From positions 1,846-27,481 of the forward strand of contig DDGE01000001.1 in assembly GCA_002337545.1 (NCBI GenBank): DNA of 25,636 bases. The letters run 5' to 3'. Below the pieces are notes generated by a model, which did not search any database, was not told the DNA's origin, and saw nothing but the letters and a program-made list of their open reading frames with translations. The DNA is from Phycisphaerales bacterium UBA1910 (GTDB lineage: Bacteria; Planctomycetota; Phycisphaerae; Phycisphaerales; UBA1924). This document shows, in pieces, positions 7,510-15,738 of this stretch (position 1 is its first letter; each line of letters starts with the position of its first letter). The position numbers were made by a program, and so were the translations under genes.

Positions 7510-8626
7510 GGGAAGGTGTCTCTCTCAAAGGGTGGAGTGCGAGCACTTCGTTGAGGGTGTCGCCGAAGAACTCGATCTGCTCGCGCGTATGCGATGCGTT
7601 TACGGAAAGGCGGAAATACATTGGGGCTGGCCCATTGGGATAGTCCATCAACGGAAGGATGATGCCTCGTTCATACATGCTCTGCTCGATCTGGCGCATT
7701 TGTTCAAGATCGCCAAGGGTAAATGCGAAAATAGCAGAATCATGATCATGTGACTCGATCCCGCTCGCCCGGAGTGTGGCACGAGTGAGGGAGATGGCTT
7801 TGGCGATCCGTTCGTGTATGTTCTTGTCTTCGCGGAGGATACGGAGCGCTTCAAGGCCGCCCGAAACTAGGGGGGGGGATGCGGGGGTGGTGCACCGATA
7901 CGCGATGGAGTTGGCTCGTGCTGATTCGACAGGTACGCTTGGCCCCATCACGATCCCGCCGGCACACCCGAGACCCTTCGCGAGTGTGGTGGTGACGATG
8001 AGGCGGTCAGATTTCAACCTGACTGCATTGGGCATCCCCCGGCCCTGATTGCCGAGGACCGCGAATCCGTGGCAATCATCGAGCAGCAACCAATCTCGCT
8101 CACGAAGCACCCCGAGGAGGTCTCGTGCGGGAGCAAGATCGCCGTTCGTGGTGAACACAGAATCGGTGAGTATCACACACGGGGAGTCAAGTAAGCCGAT
8201 CACACGCTGGGCGTCTTCAGGATCGAGATGTTCGTACAAATGGATTTCCATCCCTGCGAGGCGGGCAGCATCCTTGAGACTCGCGTGTGCACGCGCGTCG
8301 ATGAGGGCATGTTTGATATCCAGGTGCTCCAACCCTTGGAGGGCTGCAAGATTCGCGGTATATCCGTCCGGAACCAGAAGCCCGGCCTCGTGATCGCAGA
8401 AACTGGTCAATTCGGATTCGAGTTGTGCGTGTGGGCGTGCGTTCCCGGTTGTTTCGCGGCTGGCGGAACTCGAGAGCCCGTAAACGGTTGCGGCGTCTTG
8501 CACTGCACGGACGACCCTTGGGTGGTGGGCGAGTCCAAGGTAGTTGCACCCGCCGAAGCTCAAATAGGATCGGCCTTCTCGGGTGATCGTGGTCGCATCG
8601 CAGGAATCTGTGGGAATATTGGGCAT
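7493..8626 (-). CDS. PLP-dependent alpha-oxoamine synthase family enzyme (BioF/Kbl-like)
   Basis: This 377-residue fold-type I PLP enzyme has the Asn/Tyr/Leu motif FGGCNYLGLAHHP near 24-36, typical of alpha-oxoamine synthases, and DARAHASLKDA at 110-120, whose His stacks on the PLP ring. DDCHGFAVLG lies at 183-192 (DxxHG binds the pyridine nitrogen). TTTLAKGLGCAGG places the Schiff-base lysine at about Lys217. Relatives include 8-amino-7-oxononanoate synthase, 2-amino-3-ketobutyrate CoA ligase and serine palmitoyltransferase. Which reaction this one performs is unclear, as no biotin, threonine or sphingolipid genes are adjacent. ATG 8626 lacks a good Shine-Dalgarno, and a 12-base direct repeat spans the start region. 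It is coupled to the downstream phosphatase. Confidence 0.87.
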   Translation of the reverse strand: MPNIPTDSCDATTITREGRSYLSFGGCNYLGLAHHPRVVRAVQDAATVYGLSSSASRETTGNARPHAQLESELTSFCDHEAGLLVPDGYTANLAALQGLEHLDIKHALIDARAHASLKDAARLAGMEIHLYEHLDPEDAQRVIGLLDSPCVILTDSVFTTNGDLAPARDLLGVLRERDWLLLDDCHGFAVLGNQGRGMPNAVRLKSDRLIVTTTLAKGLGCAGGIVMGPSVPVESARANSIAYRCTTPASPPLVSGGLEALRILREDKNIHERIAKAISLTRATLRASGIESHDHDSAIFAFTLGDLEQMRQIEQSMYERGIILPLMDYPNGPAPMYFRLSVNASHTREQIEFFGDTLNEVLALHPLRETPSHEHAQ

Positions 8627-8636
8627 CTGTGGGAAT
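8607..8636. repeat. Direct repeat flanking the start of the PLP-enzyme gene
   Basis: On the minus strand the 12-mer ATTCCCACAGAT occurs twice with a 19-base period, once just upstream of and into the ATG at 8626 and once just inside the gene. The near two-helical-turn spacing is what a dimeric regulator site would show, but a local duplication is equally possible. Confidence 0.5.
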
Positions 8637-8722
8637 TATCGTCAGCTCAAGACCAGATCGCGCTGTATTCGTCACGAAATCTGTGTTAGGTGCGCGAAGG
8701 TGTGCCTCGCACGAATGGGGGT

Positions 8723-8751
8723 TTGAGACAGGAGGCTTCATCTCCTACCAT
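8723..8751 (+). promoter_or_regulatory. Sigma-70-like promoter of the peptide ABC transporter operon
   Basis: TTGAGA at 8723-8728 (5 of 6 to the -35 consensus) and TACCAT at 8746-8751 (4 of 6 to the -10) are separated by exactly 17 bases. The spacer contains a small inverted repeat, AGGAG and CTCCT, that could be an operator. The predicted leader to the ATG at 8798 is about 40 bases. Confidence 0.5.
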
Positions 8752-8797
8752 ACCCTCGCATTCAGAACTGATGAACGCGTCATCCAAGGAGGAACAG

Positions 8798-10612
8798 ATG
8801 CCCAGAAATGCTCGTCCACGCCGTCGAATCGCTTTTACAGCCCTTTGTGCGGCCATGCTGACCAGCGTAGCCGGTGCGGCCGGTACTGCGAATGAGCAGA
8901 GCGAGACATCCGCCGAACCAAAGGTGATGCAGCTGCCTATTCGCACTGATGGGCCTAAGAGCTTGGATCCGGTCGAGGGCTCCACAACCTACGACAACAT
9001 GGCGTGTGCACAGTTCTACGAGACTCTGCTCACCAACAAGTACACCAACCCCATGGAGATGGAGCCTCTGCTTCTGGCGGAGATGCCCACGAGCCCCGAT
9101 GGCGGAACGACTTGGAAGTTTAAGCTGAAGCCAGATGTCTACTTCCACGACAATGAGTGCTTCCCTGGCGGAAAAGGCCGCACGATCAACGCGGATGATG
9201 TCTTCTACTCCATCAAGCGACTCGCTGACGATGAGTACAAACTGGAAAACTGGTGGCTGCTTGACGGCACCATCCTCGGATTTAATGAGTACAAAGACGA
9301 GCAGAACGCTGCGGATGAGTTCGATTACGACGCACCCGTTGAAGGATTCCGCAAAATCAGTGATCTTGAGTTTGAGATCGTTCTGACGAAGCCGGTATAC
9401 CGGTTTCTGTACATCCTGGGCATGTTCCAGACCTCCGTGGTTCCGCGTGAAGCGGTCGAGATGTACGGCGACGATTTCGCCCGCAACCCAGTCGGAACCG
9501 GCCCGTTTATTCTTGACAGCTGGGTCCCGAAACAGTCACTCACCGCGGATAGGAATCCAAACTACCACCCGGTCTATTATCCTGAGCGGAGCGAATGGTC
9601 GAGCGCTGACAAGCGGAACCGACTTCACCGGGCGGCCGGCAAGCAAGTCCCATTCGTCGACCGCGTTGAGTTCACGATGTTCGTCGAAGATCAGCCGATG
9701 TGGCTGGAGTTTTCAAAGGGCAAGCTCGGGTACACCCAGGTCCCAGAGGATTACTTTACGGACGCGTTCGATCTCGCGTCGAAAGAGCTGAAAGAGGATT
9801 GGCTCCGCAAGGACATCCGTGCTCACTCCAACCTGCTGCTGGACTTCACTTTCCGCGGGTTCAATATGGAGGACGAACTGCTCGGCGGGTATACCCCAGA
9901 AAAGCGTGCGCTCCGGCGAGCGATCAGCTACGCGATCGATCTGGAAGAGATCAATAAGACATTCTACAACGGACGACGAATCGTCTATGACGGACCGATC
10001 CCCCCCGGGCTCGACGGTCATCCAGAAAATCATCGTTCTCCCGTTGCGGCACGAGGTCAGAACCTGACCAAGGCGAAAGAACTCCTCGCGGAAGCTGGAT
10101 ACCCAAATGGCGAAGGGCTCCCTCCGATCCGGTTCTACACCTCGCAGAACACTCTGAATAATGCTGTTGCCGAGATGGTCAAACGCCAGCTCGCAGAAGC
10201 GAATATCAAGTTCGAAGCAGTCTTCCTCGACTTCTCGACTCTGATCGAGAACATCAACAAGAAAAAAGCACCGATGTTCGGCTTTGCTTGGGCGAGCGAT
10301 TATCCCGACGCTGAGAACAATCTCGCGTTGTTCTACGGCCCGAACGAAGCGCCCGGATCAAACCATTACAACTACAAGCGTGCCGAGTATGACGAGATGT
10401 ACGAGCAGGTTCTCACGATGTCGCCAAGCCCTGAGCGGACCGCGATTTACGAGAAAATGCGTGACATGATCCTCGACGATTGCCCATATGTTGGCGGGAT
10501 GGCCCGCGAGCGGTATTACCTGATCAATCCGTGGTTGCTCAACTGCAAGCCGACGGAACGCTACTATGGGTGGTTCAAATACCTCGATGTTGATGACAGC
10601 GAGCGGAACTGA
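8798..10612 (+). CDS. Peptide/nickel-type ABC transporter substrate-binding protein (SBP_bac_5)
   Basis: The ATG at 8798 has a textbook AGGAGG 5 bases upstream and opens a Sec signal peptide (Arg-rich start, hydrophobic core, Ala-rich cleavage region near residue 27). An in-frame GTG at 8690 is open further upstream but would bury this. The 604-residue protein matches family 5 solute-binding proteins: SLDPVEGSTTYD near the mature N-terminus, WKFKLKPDVYFHD, the family signature region NPVGTGPFILDSW, RRAISYAIDLEEIN, and a final lobe ending in tyrosine-rich WFKYLDVD. It would capture oligopeptides or similar solutes for the two downstream permeases. The protein is longer than the usual 500-540 residues, with extra sequence in the first lobe. 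The ligand cannot be deduced. Confidence 0.93.
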   Translation: MPRNARPRRRIAFTALCAAMLTSVAGAAGTANEQSETSAEPKVMQLPIRTDGPKSLDPVEGSTTYDNMACAQFYETLLTNKYTNPMEMEPLLLAEMPTSPDGGTTWKFKLKPDVYFHDNECFPGGKGRTINADDVFYSIKRLADDEYKLENWWLLDGTILGFNEYKDEQNAADEFDYDAPVEGFRKISDLEFEIVLTKPVYRFLYILGMFQTSVVPREAVEMYGDDFARNPVGTGPFILDSWVPKQSLTADRNPNYHPVYYPERSEWSSADKRNRLHRAAGKQVPFVDRVEFTMFVEDQPMWLEFSKGKLGYTQVPEDYFTDAFDLASKELKEDWLRKDIRAHSNLLLDFTFRGFNMEDELLGGYTPEKRALRRAISYAIDLEEINKTFYNGRRIVYDGPIPPGLDGHPENHRSPVAARGQNLTKAKELLAEAGYPNGEGLPPIRFYTSQNTLNNAVAEMVKRQLAEANIKFEAVFLDFSTLIENINKKKAPMFGFAWASDYPDAENNLALFYGPNEAPGSNHYNYKRAEYDEMYEQVLTMSPSPERTAIYEKMRDMILDDCPYVGGMARERYYLINPWLLNCKPTERYYGWFKYLDVDDSERN

Positions 10613-10675
10613 TCGTTTCCAGATTCAGATCATTCGAAATCAACAACACGCTGAGCCGATTCGGAGCTGCCACCC

Positions 10676-11653
10676 GTGTGGACCTATATCGTTCGAAGAA
10701 CGCTGTACAACATCCCTGTCTTCTTGAGCATCATCTTTGTAGTGATGCTTGCCTTGCGTGTGAACGACCCCGTGTCTGCACAGCTCGGAAAGAATGCCTC
10801 ACAGGAACAGATCGACCTCCTCACTCAGGAATACGGGCTCGATGAACATTTCGTTGTTCAGTACGGCAGATTCATGGGAAAGCTCTTTACGCTTAACTTT
10901 GATGAGCGATCGTGGGATCAAGGGTTTCCCGTTGGGGAGATGATCATCAATGCGATCCCGCCAAGCATGGCGGTCACGATCCCGACGCTCACGATCACGG
11001 CAACCATCGCGATTTGCGTGGGATTGGTCTCCGCGTTTTTCAGAGGGCGAACGATCGATCGGTCGCTGATGTTCATCGCCGTCATCGGGATGAGTATCTC
11101 GGTGCTTGTATACATCATCATCGGGCAGTATTGGGGGGCGTATCTCCCGAGTACTCAGGTAGATGGGTGGCCCTTCGAGATTTCTGTGGACGCATCCGCA
11201 GGGTCGTCGGCGTGGTTCTTCTTCCATCCCGCGAACTGGGTGAGCTTCTGCATGCTTCCGGTGATGATCAATGTCACGGTCGCGCTTGGCTACGACACCC
11301 GCTTTTATCGAGCCGTGATGGTGGAGGAGTCCCAGCGTGACTACATCCGGACCGCTCGGGCCAAAGGCGCGAGCACGAAGCGCGTGATGTTCGTTCATAT
11401 GCTCAAGAACGCGATGATCCCAATCATCACGCGGATCATGATTTCTCTCCCGTTCGTGATCACCGGATCGATCCTGATCGAGGTGTACTTTGGTATTCCG
11501 GGAATGGGCCGGACGCTGATCAACGCGATCAACGCGAAGGATTTTCCTGTCATTCAGACTTTCACGGCACTCTTCGCCGCATTGTTTATCGCTTCGAACA
11601 TCCTGACCGATGTGCTGTACGCACTCGCTGATCCCCGGGTGCGCCTCTCATGA
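10676..11653 (+). CDS. ABC transporter permease, DppB/OppB type
   Basis: This 325-residue membrane protein starts at a GTG (10676) with a GGAG about 10 bases upstream. The N-terminus, YIVRRTLYNIPVFLSIIFVV, is the classic first transmembrane helix of DppB-type permeases. The cytoplasmic EAA loop that contacts the ATPase is present around EESQRDYIRTARAKGAS, followed by MLKNAMIPIIT and the late motif IEVYFGIPGMGRTLINAI. The C-terminus, LTDVLYALADPRVRLS, is also characteristic. The stop overlaps the next permease by four bases (ATGA), so the two permeases are coupled. It follows the binding protein by 63 bases. Confidence 0.95.
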   Translation: MWTYIVRRTLYNIPVFLSIIFVVMLALRVNDPVSAQLGKNASQEQIDLLTQEYGLDEHFVVQYGRFMGKLFTLNFDERSWDQGFPVGEMIINAIPPSMAVTIPTLTITATIAICVGLVSAFFRGRTIDRSLMFIAVIGMSISVLVYIIIGQYWGAYLPSTQVDGWPFEISVDASAGSSAWFFFHPANWVSFCMLPVMINVTVALGYDTRFYRAVMVEESQRDYIRTARAKGASTKRVMFVHMLKNAMIPIITRIMISLPFVITGSILIEVYFGIPGMGRTLINAINAKDFPVIQTFTALFAALFIASNILTDVLYALADPRVRLS

Positions 11654-13260
11654 GTATCAAGTCACGCATCAACGAGTCGCCCTCGCTCCGTAAGCTCTTT
11701 AACAACAAAGGCGCGGTGGTTGCGATGAGCATCATCTCGCTCTATCTATTGTTGTTTGTCTGGATCATCGCGATGCAGTTTGTATCGTGGATTGGGAAGA
11801 CGACCGACGCGTACGATCTGCGTCAGCGTCCCGTGATGGGGGCGTTGCTCCCGGAACGCACGCTCGAACGCGTTGGCGCGAGCAACCTCCCCGGGTTTGG
11901 TTTAATAGCAGACCCCGGCAAGCGTACGGAGCATGTGAAGTTTTACTTCCAACAGGTTGGTAAAGTTTTCACGGAACTCGAGCAGGGGGAAGCGAGCAAC
12001 GGGGACAGCGACACCCAGCGGTCCATGGATGAGATTCTCAACGCGGCCAGACTCGCGGAACGGCGGGTCGCGGATATACCCGTCGACGAACTCCGCACCA
12101 AGTACGATCAGGCGATGGGGGTCTTCGCGGAACAAGACAACCTGCGATCGTTGCGTGCAACCCTCACCAAAATCGAACTCGCGATCGAGCAGCTTGATGA
12201 GTTCAATGCAGCTCTCGGCGACAAGGAATCGATGAGTGAGGACGATGTTGAGATCCTTTACGATGACATCGCGCTCTCGCTCGATGAGATTATCCTCCTC
12301 GTAGAGGAATACGGCGAAAAGACTCAGGTCGAGTCTGATCCGCTGACGCAGATTGATATGTCTCCGTTGCAGGATTCCATGGACGCGTTGTTTGATCTCG
12401 AGCCCATGGACCCGGTTTACGACCAGGCGGTTATTGGCGAAGTTGTCGCGGGTATCGAGGGCGCGAGTGAGGGGATCAACGAGGCGATCTATTCCAAGCT
12501 CGACGATATCGAGCCCATCCTCTCAGAGATCTATCCTGTTCCGTCAGGTCTCGAAGGTTGGATTTACAAGTTCCGCCTGATGCTTGGCACGGATCAGCAG
12601 GGGCGATCGATCATGCTCCGGGCCCTGTACTCAGCGAAGATCGCGATCCAGGTTGGTCTGATCGTGTCCCTCATCGCTGTTGCGTTCGGCTCCATCATCG
12701 GAGCTGCGGCGGGATACTTCGGTGGAATGATCGACCATGTGGTGATTTGGTTGTACTCGACCTTCAGTTCAATCCCGTACCTCGTACTGCTCGTTGTTCT
12801 TGCGTTCATGTTCACGGGCTCAATGTTCGAGGGGACCTTGATCCCCCTGTATGTTGCGTTTTGTCTGACCTACTGGATCGGGCCTTGCCGTGTGACAAGG
12901 GGTGAGGCACTGAAGCTCAAGTCTCTTGATTATGTCCAGGCCGCGCAGGCATTGGGCGCGGGTAAGGCACGGATCCTGCTTCGCCACATCATCCCCAACA
13001 CATCCCATCTGATGTTCATCAACTCATCGCTGCTGTTCATCGGTGCGATCAAGGGCGAGGTGGTCCTGACCTTCCTCGGGCTTGGGCTCAAGGAGGGCGC
13101 GAGTTGGGGGATCATGATCTCGCAATCGAAACCTGAGGTTGTCTCAGGGTTCTTCTGGCAGATCGGTGCCGCGACTTTCTTCATGTTCGTGCTCGTTCTC
13201 GCGTTCAATGTGCTTACGGACGCACTTCAGGACGCGTTCGATCCCAAGCATGTTGGATAA
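11650..13260 (+). CDS. ABC transporter permease, DppC/OppC type, with large periplasmic insert
   Basis: This 536-residue protein starts by ATGA overlap with the upstream permease. Helix 1 is at about residues 21-47. The family motif LGTDQQGRSIMLRALYSAK, normally near residue 75-80, appears only at about 311, and the four further helices and the EAA loop (RGEALKLKSLDYVQAAQALGAG) are normal. Between lies an insert of roughly 235 residues, predicted to be in the periplasm. It is rich in Glu, Asp, Leu and Ile with long helix-forming stretches (for example DEILNAARLAERRVADIP and TKIELAIEQLDEFN), with no cysteines or obvious enzyme motif. DppC-type permeases are normally about 300 residues. No ATPase genes follow; a strong terminator comes next. 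Confidence 0.92.
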   Translation: MSIKSRINESPSLRKLFNNKGAVVAMSIISLYLLLFVWIIAMQFVSWIGKTTDAYDLRQRPVMGALLPERTLERVGASNLPGFGLIADPGKRTEHVKFYFQQVGKVFTELEQGEASNGDSDTQRSMDEILNAARLAERRVADIPVDELRTKYDQAMGVFAEQDNLRSLRATLTKIELAIEQLDEFNAALGDKESMSEDDVEILYDDIALSLDEIILLVEEYGEKTQVESDPLTQIDMSPLQDSMDALFDLEPMDPVYDQAVIGEVVAGIEGASEGINEAIYSKLDDIEPILSEIYPVPSGLEGWIYKFRLMLGTDQQGRSIMLRALYSAKIAIQVGLIVSLIAVAFGSIIGAAAGYFGGMIDHVVIWLYSTFSSIPYLVLLVVLAFMFTGSMFEGTLIPLYVAFCLTYWIGPCRVTRGEALKLKSLDYVQAAQALGAGKARILLRHIIPNTSHLMFINSSLLFIGAIKGEVVLTFLGLGLKEGASWGIMISQSKPEVVSGFFWQIGAATFFMFVLVLAFNVLTDALQDAFDPKHVG

Positions 13261-13283
13261 AGACAGCTTTACAGTTCAATGAG

Positions 13284-13312
13284 AAAACGCCCGCACGAAC
13301 GCGGGCGTTTTT
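13284..13312. terminator. Bidirectional rho-independent terminator between permease and sod
   Basis: A perfect GC-rich stem (core 13287-13294 with 13301-13308, loop of 6) is flanked by A-run and T-run on opposite sides, extending the stem with A-T pairs. It can terminate both the ABC operon (plus) and the superoxide dismutase gene (minus), which converge here. Confidence 0.93.
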
Positions 13313-13348
13313 GCAGAGTGATTATGAGCTTGGGAGTTCGAGAATATA

Positions 13349-14104
13349 TTAACTGCGTGCGGCCTCGAATCGGCGCGAGATCTCCGCCCAATCGATAACC
13401 CTCATGAAGTTTTCGACATACTCCGCACGCCGATTCTGATACTTCAGGTAGTACGCGTGCTCCCAGACATCGACGCCGAGTAGTGGGACAGCGCCGGAGA
13501 ACATCATGTCCTGTTGGTTCTGCATCTGTGTGATCATCAGCCGATTCGAAGCGGGTTCGTAGATCAGCCAGCCCCATCCAGATCCTTCGACCTTGGTTGC
13601 AGCTGATTGAAAATGCTCGACGAACTTCGTAAACGAACCGAAGTCATTCGTGATCTGGTTCATCAGGTTCCCGTTTGGCTGGCCTCCGCCACCCTCAGAC
13701 TCGGGCTTCATTCCCGACCAGAAAAGCGTATGGTTGATGTGACCACCCATATGGAAGCTCAGTTGGCGTTGCCAATGCTGAATGAGTGACGAGTCGCCGC
13801 CCCAGCGGATTTCATTGAGCTTATCGAGTGCATTGTTCACGCCTTTTACATATCCGGCGTGATGCTTTCCGTGATGGATTCGCATGGTCTGCTCATCGAT
13901 CACTGGCTCAAGCGCATCGTACGGGTATGGGATATCTGGGAGTACATACTTCTGGGTACCCTCGTTGTAGCCGAGCGATGCGGGGGAAAATGTGTTCTGC
14001 CGTATCTTCGGTTGAACACCTGCGGCGGCGGTTCCTGTGAGACCGACAGCACCGAGTGCGGCCAATCCACTGATAGCGTCTCGTCGAGTGAGTTCATTGT
14101 TCAT
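13349..14104 (-). CDS. Superoxide dismutase (Mn-type Fe/Mn family), Tat-exported
   Basis: I chose ATG 14104 because AAAGGAGG lies 7 bases upstream; an earlier ATG at 14182 would overlap the preceding gene and displace the leader. The 251-residue protein has a Tat leader (TRRDAISGL plus hydrophobic Ala/Gly run to about 29) and a complete Fe/Mn superoxide dismutase. The four metal ligands are His77 (in MRIHHGKHH), His125 (HINHTLFW), Asp212 and His216 (DVWEHAYYL). GGHINH, with Gly at the position where Fe enzymes carry Gln, and a Gln in the later QNQQDM segment favour manganese. It detoxifies superoxide outside the cytoplasm. It follows the LURP-one-like gene by 41 bases and may be co-transcribed with it; the terminator at 13284-13312 ends the unit. 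Confidence 0.94.
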   Translation of the reverse strand: MNNELTRRDAISGLAALGAVGLTGTAAAGVQPKIRQNTFSPASLGYNEGTQKYVLPDIPYPYDALEPVIDEQTMRIHHGKHHAGYVKGVNNALDKLNEIRWGGDSSLIQHWQRQLSFHMGGHINHTLFWSGMKPESEGGGGQPNGNLMNQITNDFGSFTKFVEHFQSAATKVEGSGWGWLIYEPASNRLMITQMQNQQDMMFSGAVPLLGVDVWEHAYYLKYQNRRAEYVENFMRVIDWAEISRRFEAARS

Positions 14105-14145
14105 TGAGAATCCTCCTTTAGAATGTGTCCACCCCTTCTCTGATG

Positions 14146-14721
14146 CTAGTCCTGTCGTCCCTCGATCGCCGCGATGAGGCAAGAGGCTCCCAGAATCAAC
14201 AGATCATCGATTTCTTCGTCCTGCTCAATAATCGAAACTCCCATTCGGAAAACGACGGGGTTGAAGTGCTGACGAAGTTGCGAGAGGACTTTCGAATCAC
14301 TCGCACGGATGATTTCGTATCGTTGAGGGAAGAAAATATTCGCGTAGTCGATGTATCGCCGGGCGAACGGTGCGAACGAGCCTGTTTCGCGGACTTTCGC
14401 AACTTCCTGGCCATCTGGGTTGAACACCAGCCACTCATCACGAACAAATGATGACTTCATTCCTTTACGGCGGAGTGAACCGAGCGAAGTCCCGTCGGGA
14501 AGAGTAACTGAATAGGTCGCTCCGAAGTCAATGATCTTCTCTGTCTTGAGTGTGAGAAGCATCTCATTCATATCCTCACCTGTGTACAGGCGGATGTCTT
14601 CCCGGAGTTTGAATGCCTTCTGCTTGCAGTATCCGATGATCGAGCCGTGCTCGTCGTAGACATGGAACGCTGCTCCAAAGACTTTGAAAAACTTACGCCG
14701 GATTGTGTATTGTTCTTGCAT
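14146..14721 (-). CDS. LURP-one-related / tubby-like fold protein of unknown function
   Basis: I chose ATG 14721 (MQEQYTIRRKFF, 191 residues) because GAGGA lies about 10 bases upstream. ATG 14742 is an alternative, and the longest start (14775) lies inside the tsf terminator and is unlikely. The protein reads as the LURP-one/phospholipid-scramblase-like beta-barrel family: YTIRRKFFKVFGAAFHVYDEHG, repeated beta-strand pairs such as YSVTLPDGTSLGSLRRKG and DEWLVFNPDGQEVAKVRE. A hydrophobic C-terminal helix (LLILGASCLIAAI) is buried in the tubby-like fold or anchors it to membrane. Bacterial members are poorly characterised. It sits between tsf and the superoxide dismutase gene on the same strand. 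The family assignment is by pattern and moderately sure. Confidence 0.72.
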   Translation of the reverse strand: MQEQYTIRRKFFKVFGAAFHVYDEHGSIIGYCKQKAFKLREDIRLYTGEDMNEMLLTLKTEKIIDFGATYSVTLPDGTSLGSLRRKGMKSSFVRDEWLVFNPDGQEVAKVRETGSFAPFARRYIDYANIFFPQRYEIIRASDSKVLSQLRQHFNPVVFRMGVSIIEQDEEIDDLLILGASCLIAAIEGRQD

Positions 14722-14762
14722 CTGTGTTTCGTCCTCACGCATGGTGATGTCGAGAGTGTATG

Positions 14763-14791
14763 AAAAAACGGGCACGATGTTCGTGCCCGTT
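14763..14791 (-). terminator. Rho-independent terminator after tsf
   Basis: A perfect 11-bp stem (14767-14777 with 14781-14791), 3-base loop, is followed on the minus strand by a run of six T residues. It lies 26 bases after the tsf stop and should end the rpsB-tsf transcript. Confidence 0.92.
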
Positions 14792-14816
14792 CAGAGAAAT
14801 CAGATTCGGTTCTTGA

Positions 14817-15632
14817 TTATTCGGCTTCGCCGACCTGCCAGCGCCGGAAGTTCGAGAGCTGAGCGCCACCGATCATATCACGGACCGCTTTGGAAGGATC
14901 CATGACGAATGCTTGCTCAAGCAGGGCTACCTCAGAGAAGAACTTTTTCATGCCGCCTTCAACCATCTTTTCAGCAATCTCTTGCGGCTTGCCGGATTCG
15001 ACGGCTTGCTCGATCCGGAACTTGCGCTCCTTCTCGACCAGTTCTGCCGGAATGTCGTCGCTCGTCAGTCCGAGCGGGCGAGGCATGACGGCGGTGACAT
15101 GCATGGCGAGCTGGCGAAGCACTTCGCCATCAACATCGCCCTGTGCCTCAACGAGGGAGCCAGTCTTGCCATCATGGTGTACATAGAAACCGTAATGGGT
15201 TTGGCCAGCTTCGCCGGTGAACATCTCGATCTGATCAATCGAGATATTCTCGCCGGTGGAGATGCGGAGGTCATCGATGATCTCCTTCATCTCGTCGGTC
15301 GGCTCAACAGATCCAGAGTCGCAGTTCAGTGCGAGTTCAGCGATCTTCTTTACGGCATCGATGAACTTCTCGTTCTTTGCGGTGAAATCTGTCTCTGCCT
15401 TGACCTTCACAAGCGCGGCGGATGAGCCATCGTCTGAGACAGCGACTTCGACGCGGCCTTCGCCGGCGACTCGGTCAGACTTGGTTTCCATCTTGCCCTT
15501 GAGCTTCTTGCGAAGGAGGGTTTCTGCTTCATCAACATTCCCGTTTGCTTCTTGAAGTGCCTTCTTGCACTCCATCATTGCAAGTCCGGTTTTGTTGCGC
15601 AGGTTCATCACATCTTTGGCGCTGATCGACAT
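14817..15632 (-). CDS. tsf: Translation elongation factor Ts
   Basis: This 271-residue EF-Ts is the nucleotide exchange factor that regenerates EF-Tu-GTP in the cytoplasm. The N-terminal UBA-like domain carries the family signature in slightly diverged form (LRNKTGLAMMECKKALQEANG, where Arg-Thr-Gly-Ala-Gly is usual). The second signature, ETDFTAKNEKF, contains the TDF of the EF-Tu contact region. A dimerisation-like core and C-terminal module follow to the end. Its position directly downstream of rpsB on the same strand is the standard bacterial order. The 106-base gap from rpsB holds a small hairpin (15711-15728) without a T-run, possibly a processing or partial attenuation site. Confidence 0.97.
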   Translation of the reverse strand: MSISAKDVMNLRNKTGLAMMECKKALQEANGNVDEAETLLRKKLKGKMETKSDRVAGEGRVEVAVSDDGSSAALVKVKAETDFTAKNEKFIDAVKKIAELALNCDSGSVEPTDEMKEIIDDLRISTGENISIDQIEMFTGEAGQTHYGFYVHHDGKTGSLVEAQGDVDGEVLRQLAMHVTAVMPRPLGLTSDDIPAELVEKERKFRIEQAVESGKPQEIAEKMVEGGMKKFFSEVALLEQAFVMDPSKAVRDMIGGAQLSNFRRWQVGEAE

Positions 15633-15738
15633 TTCAGTACTTCTCCGCCGTGGTGGGATTTGTCGCCGAGCGTATCGTTCGTGCCCGGCGAGCTTCAGGT
15701 TTGTGTTGATGCCTCACCGCGATGAGGCGCGTTTATGT

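Noticed and set aside
8690..8797. GTG-started extension of the binding protein
   Set aside because: It would place the promoter-like sequence and AGGAGG inside the gene and bury the signal peptide.
15711..15728. rpsB-tsf intergenic hairpin as a terminator
   Set aside because: The 6-bp stem is not followed by a T-run on the minus strand, and tsf is expected to be co-transcribed with rpsB.
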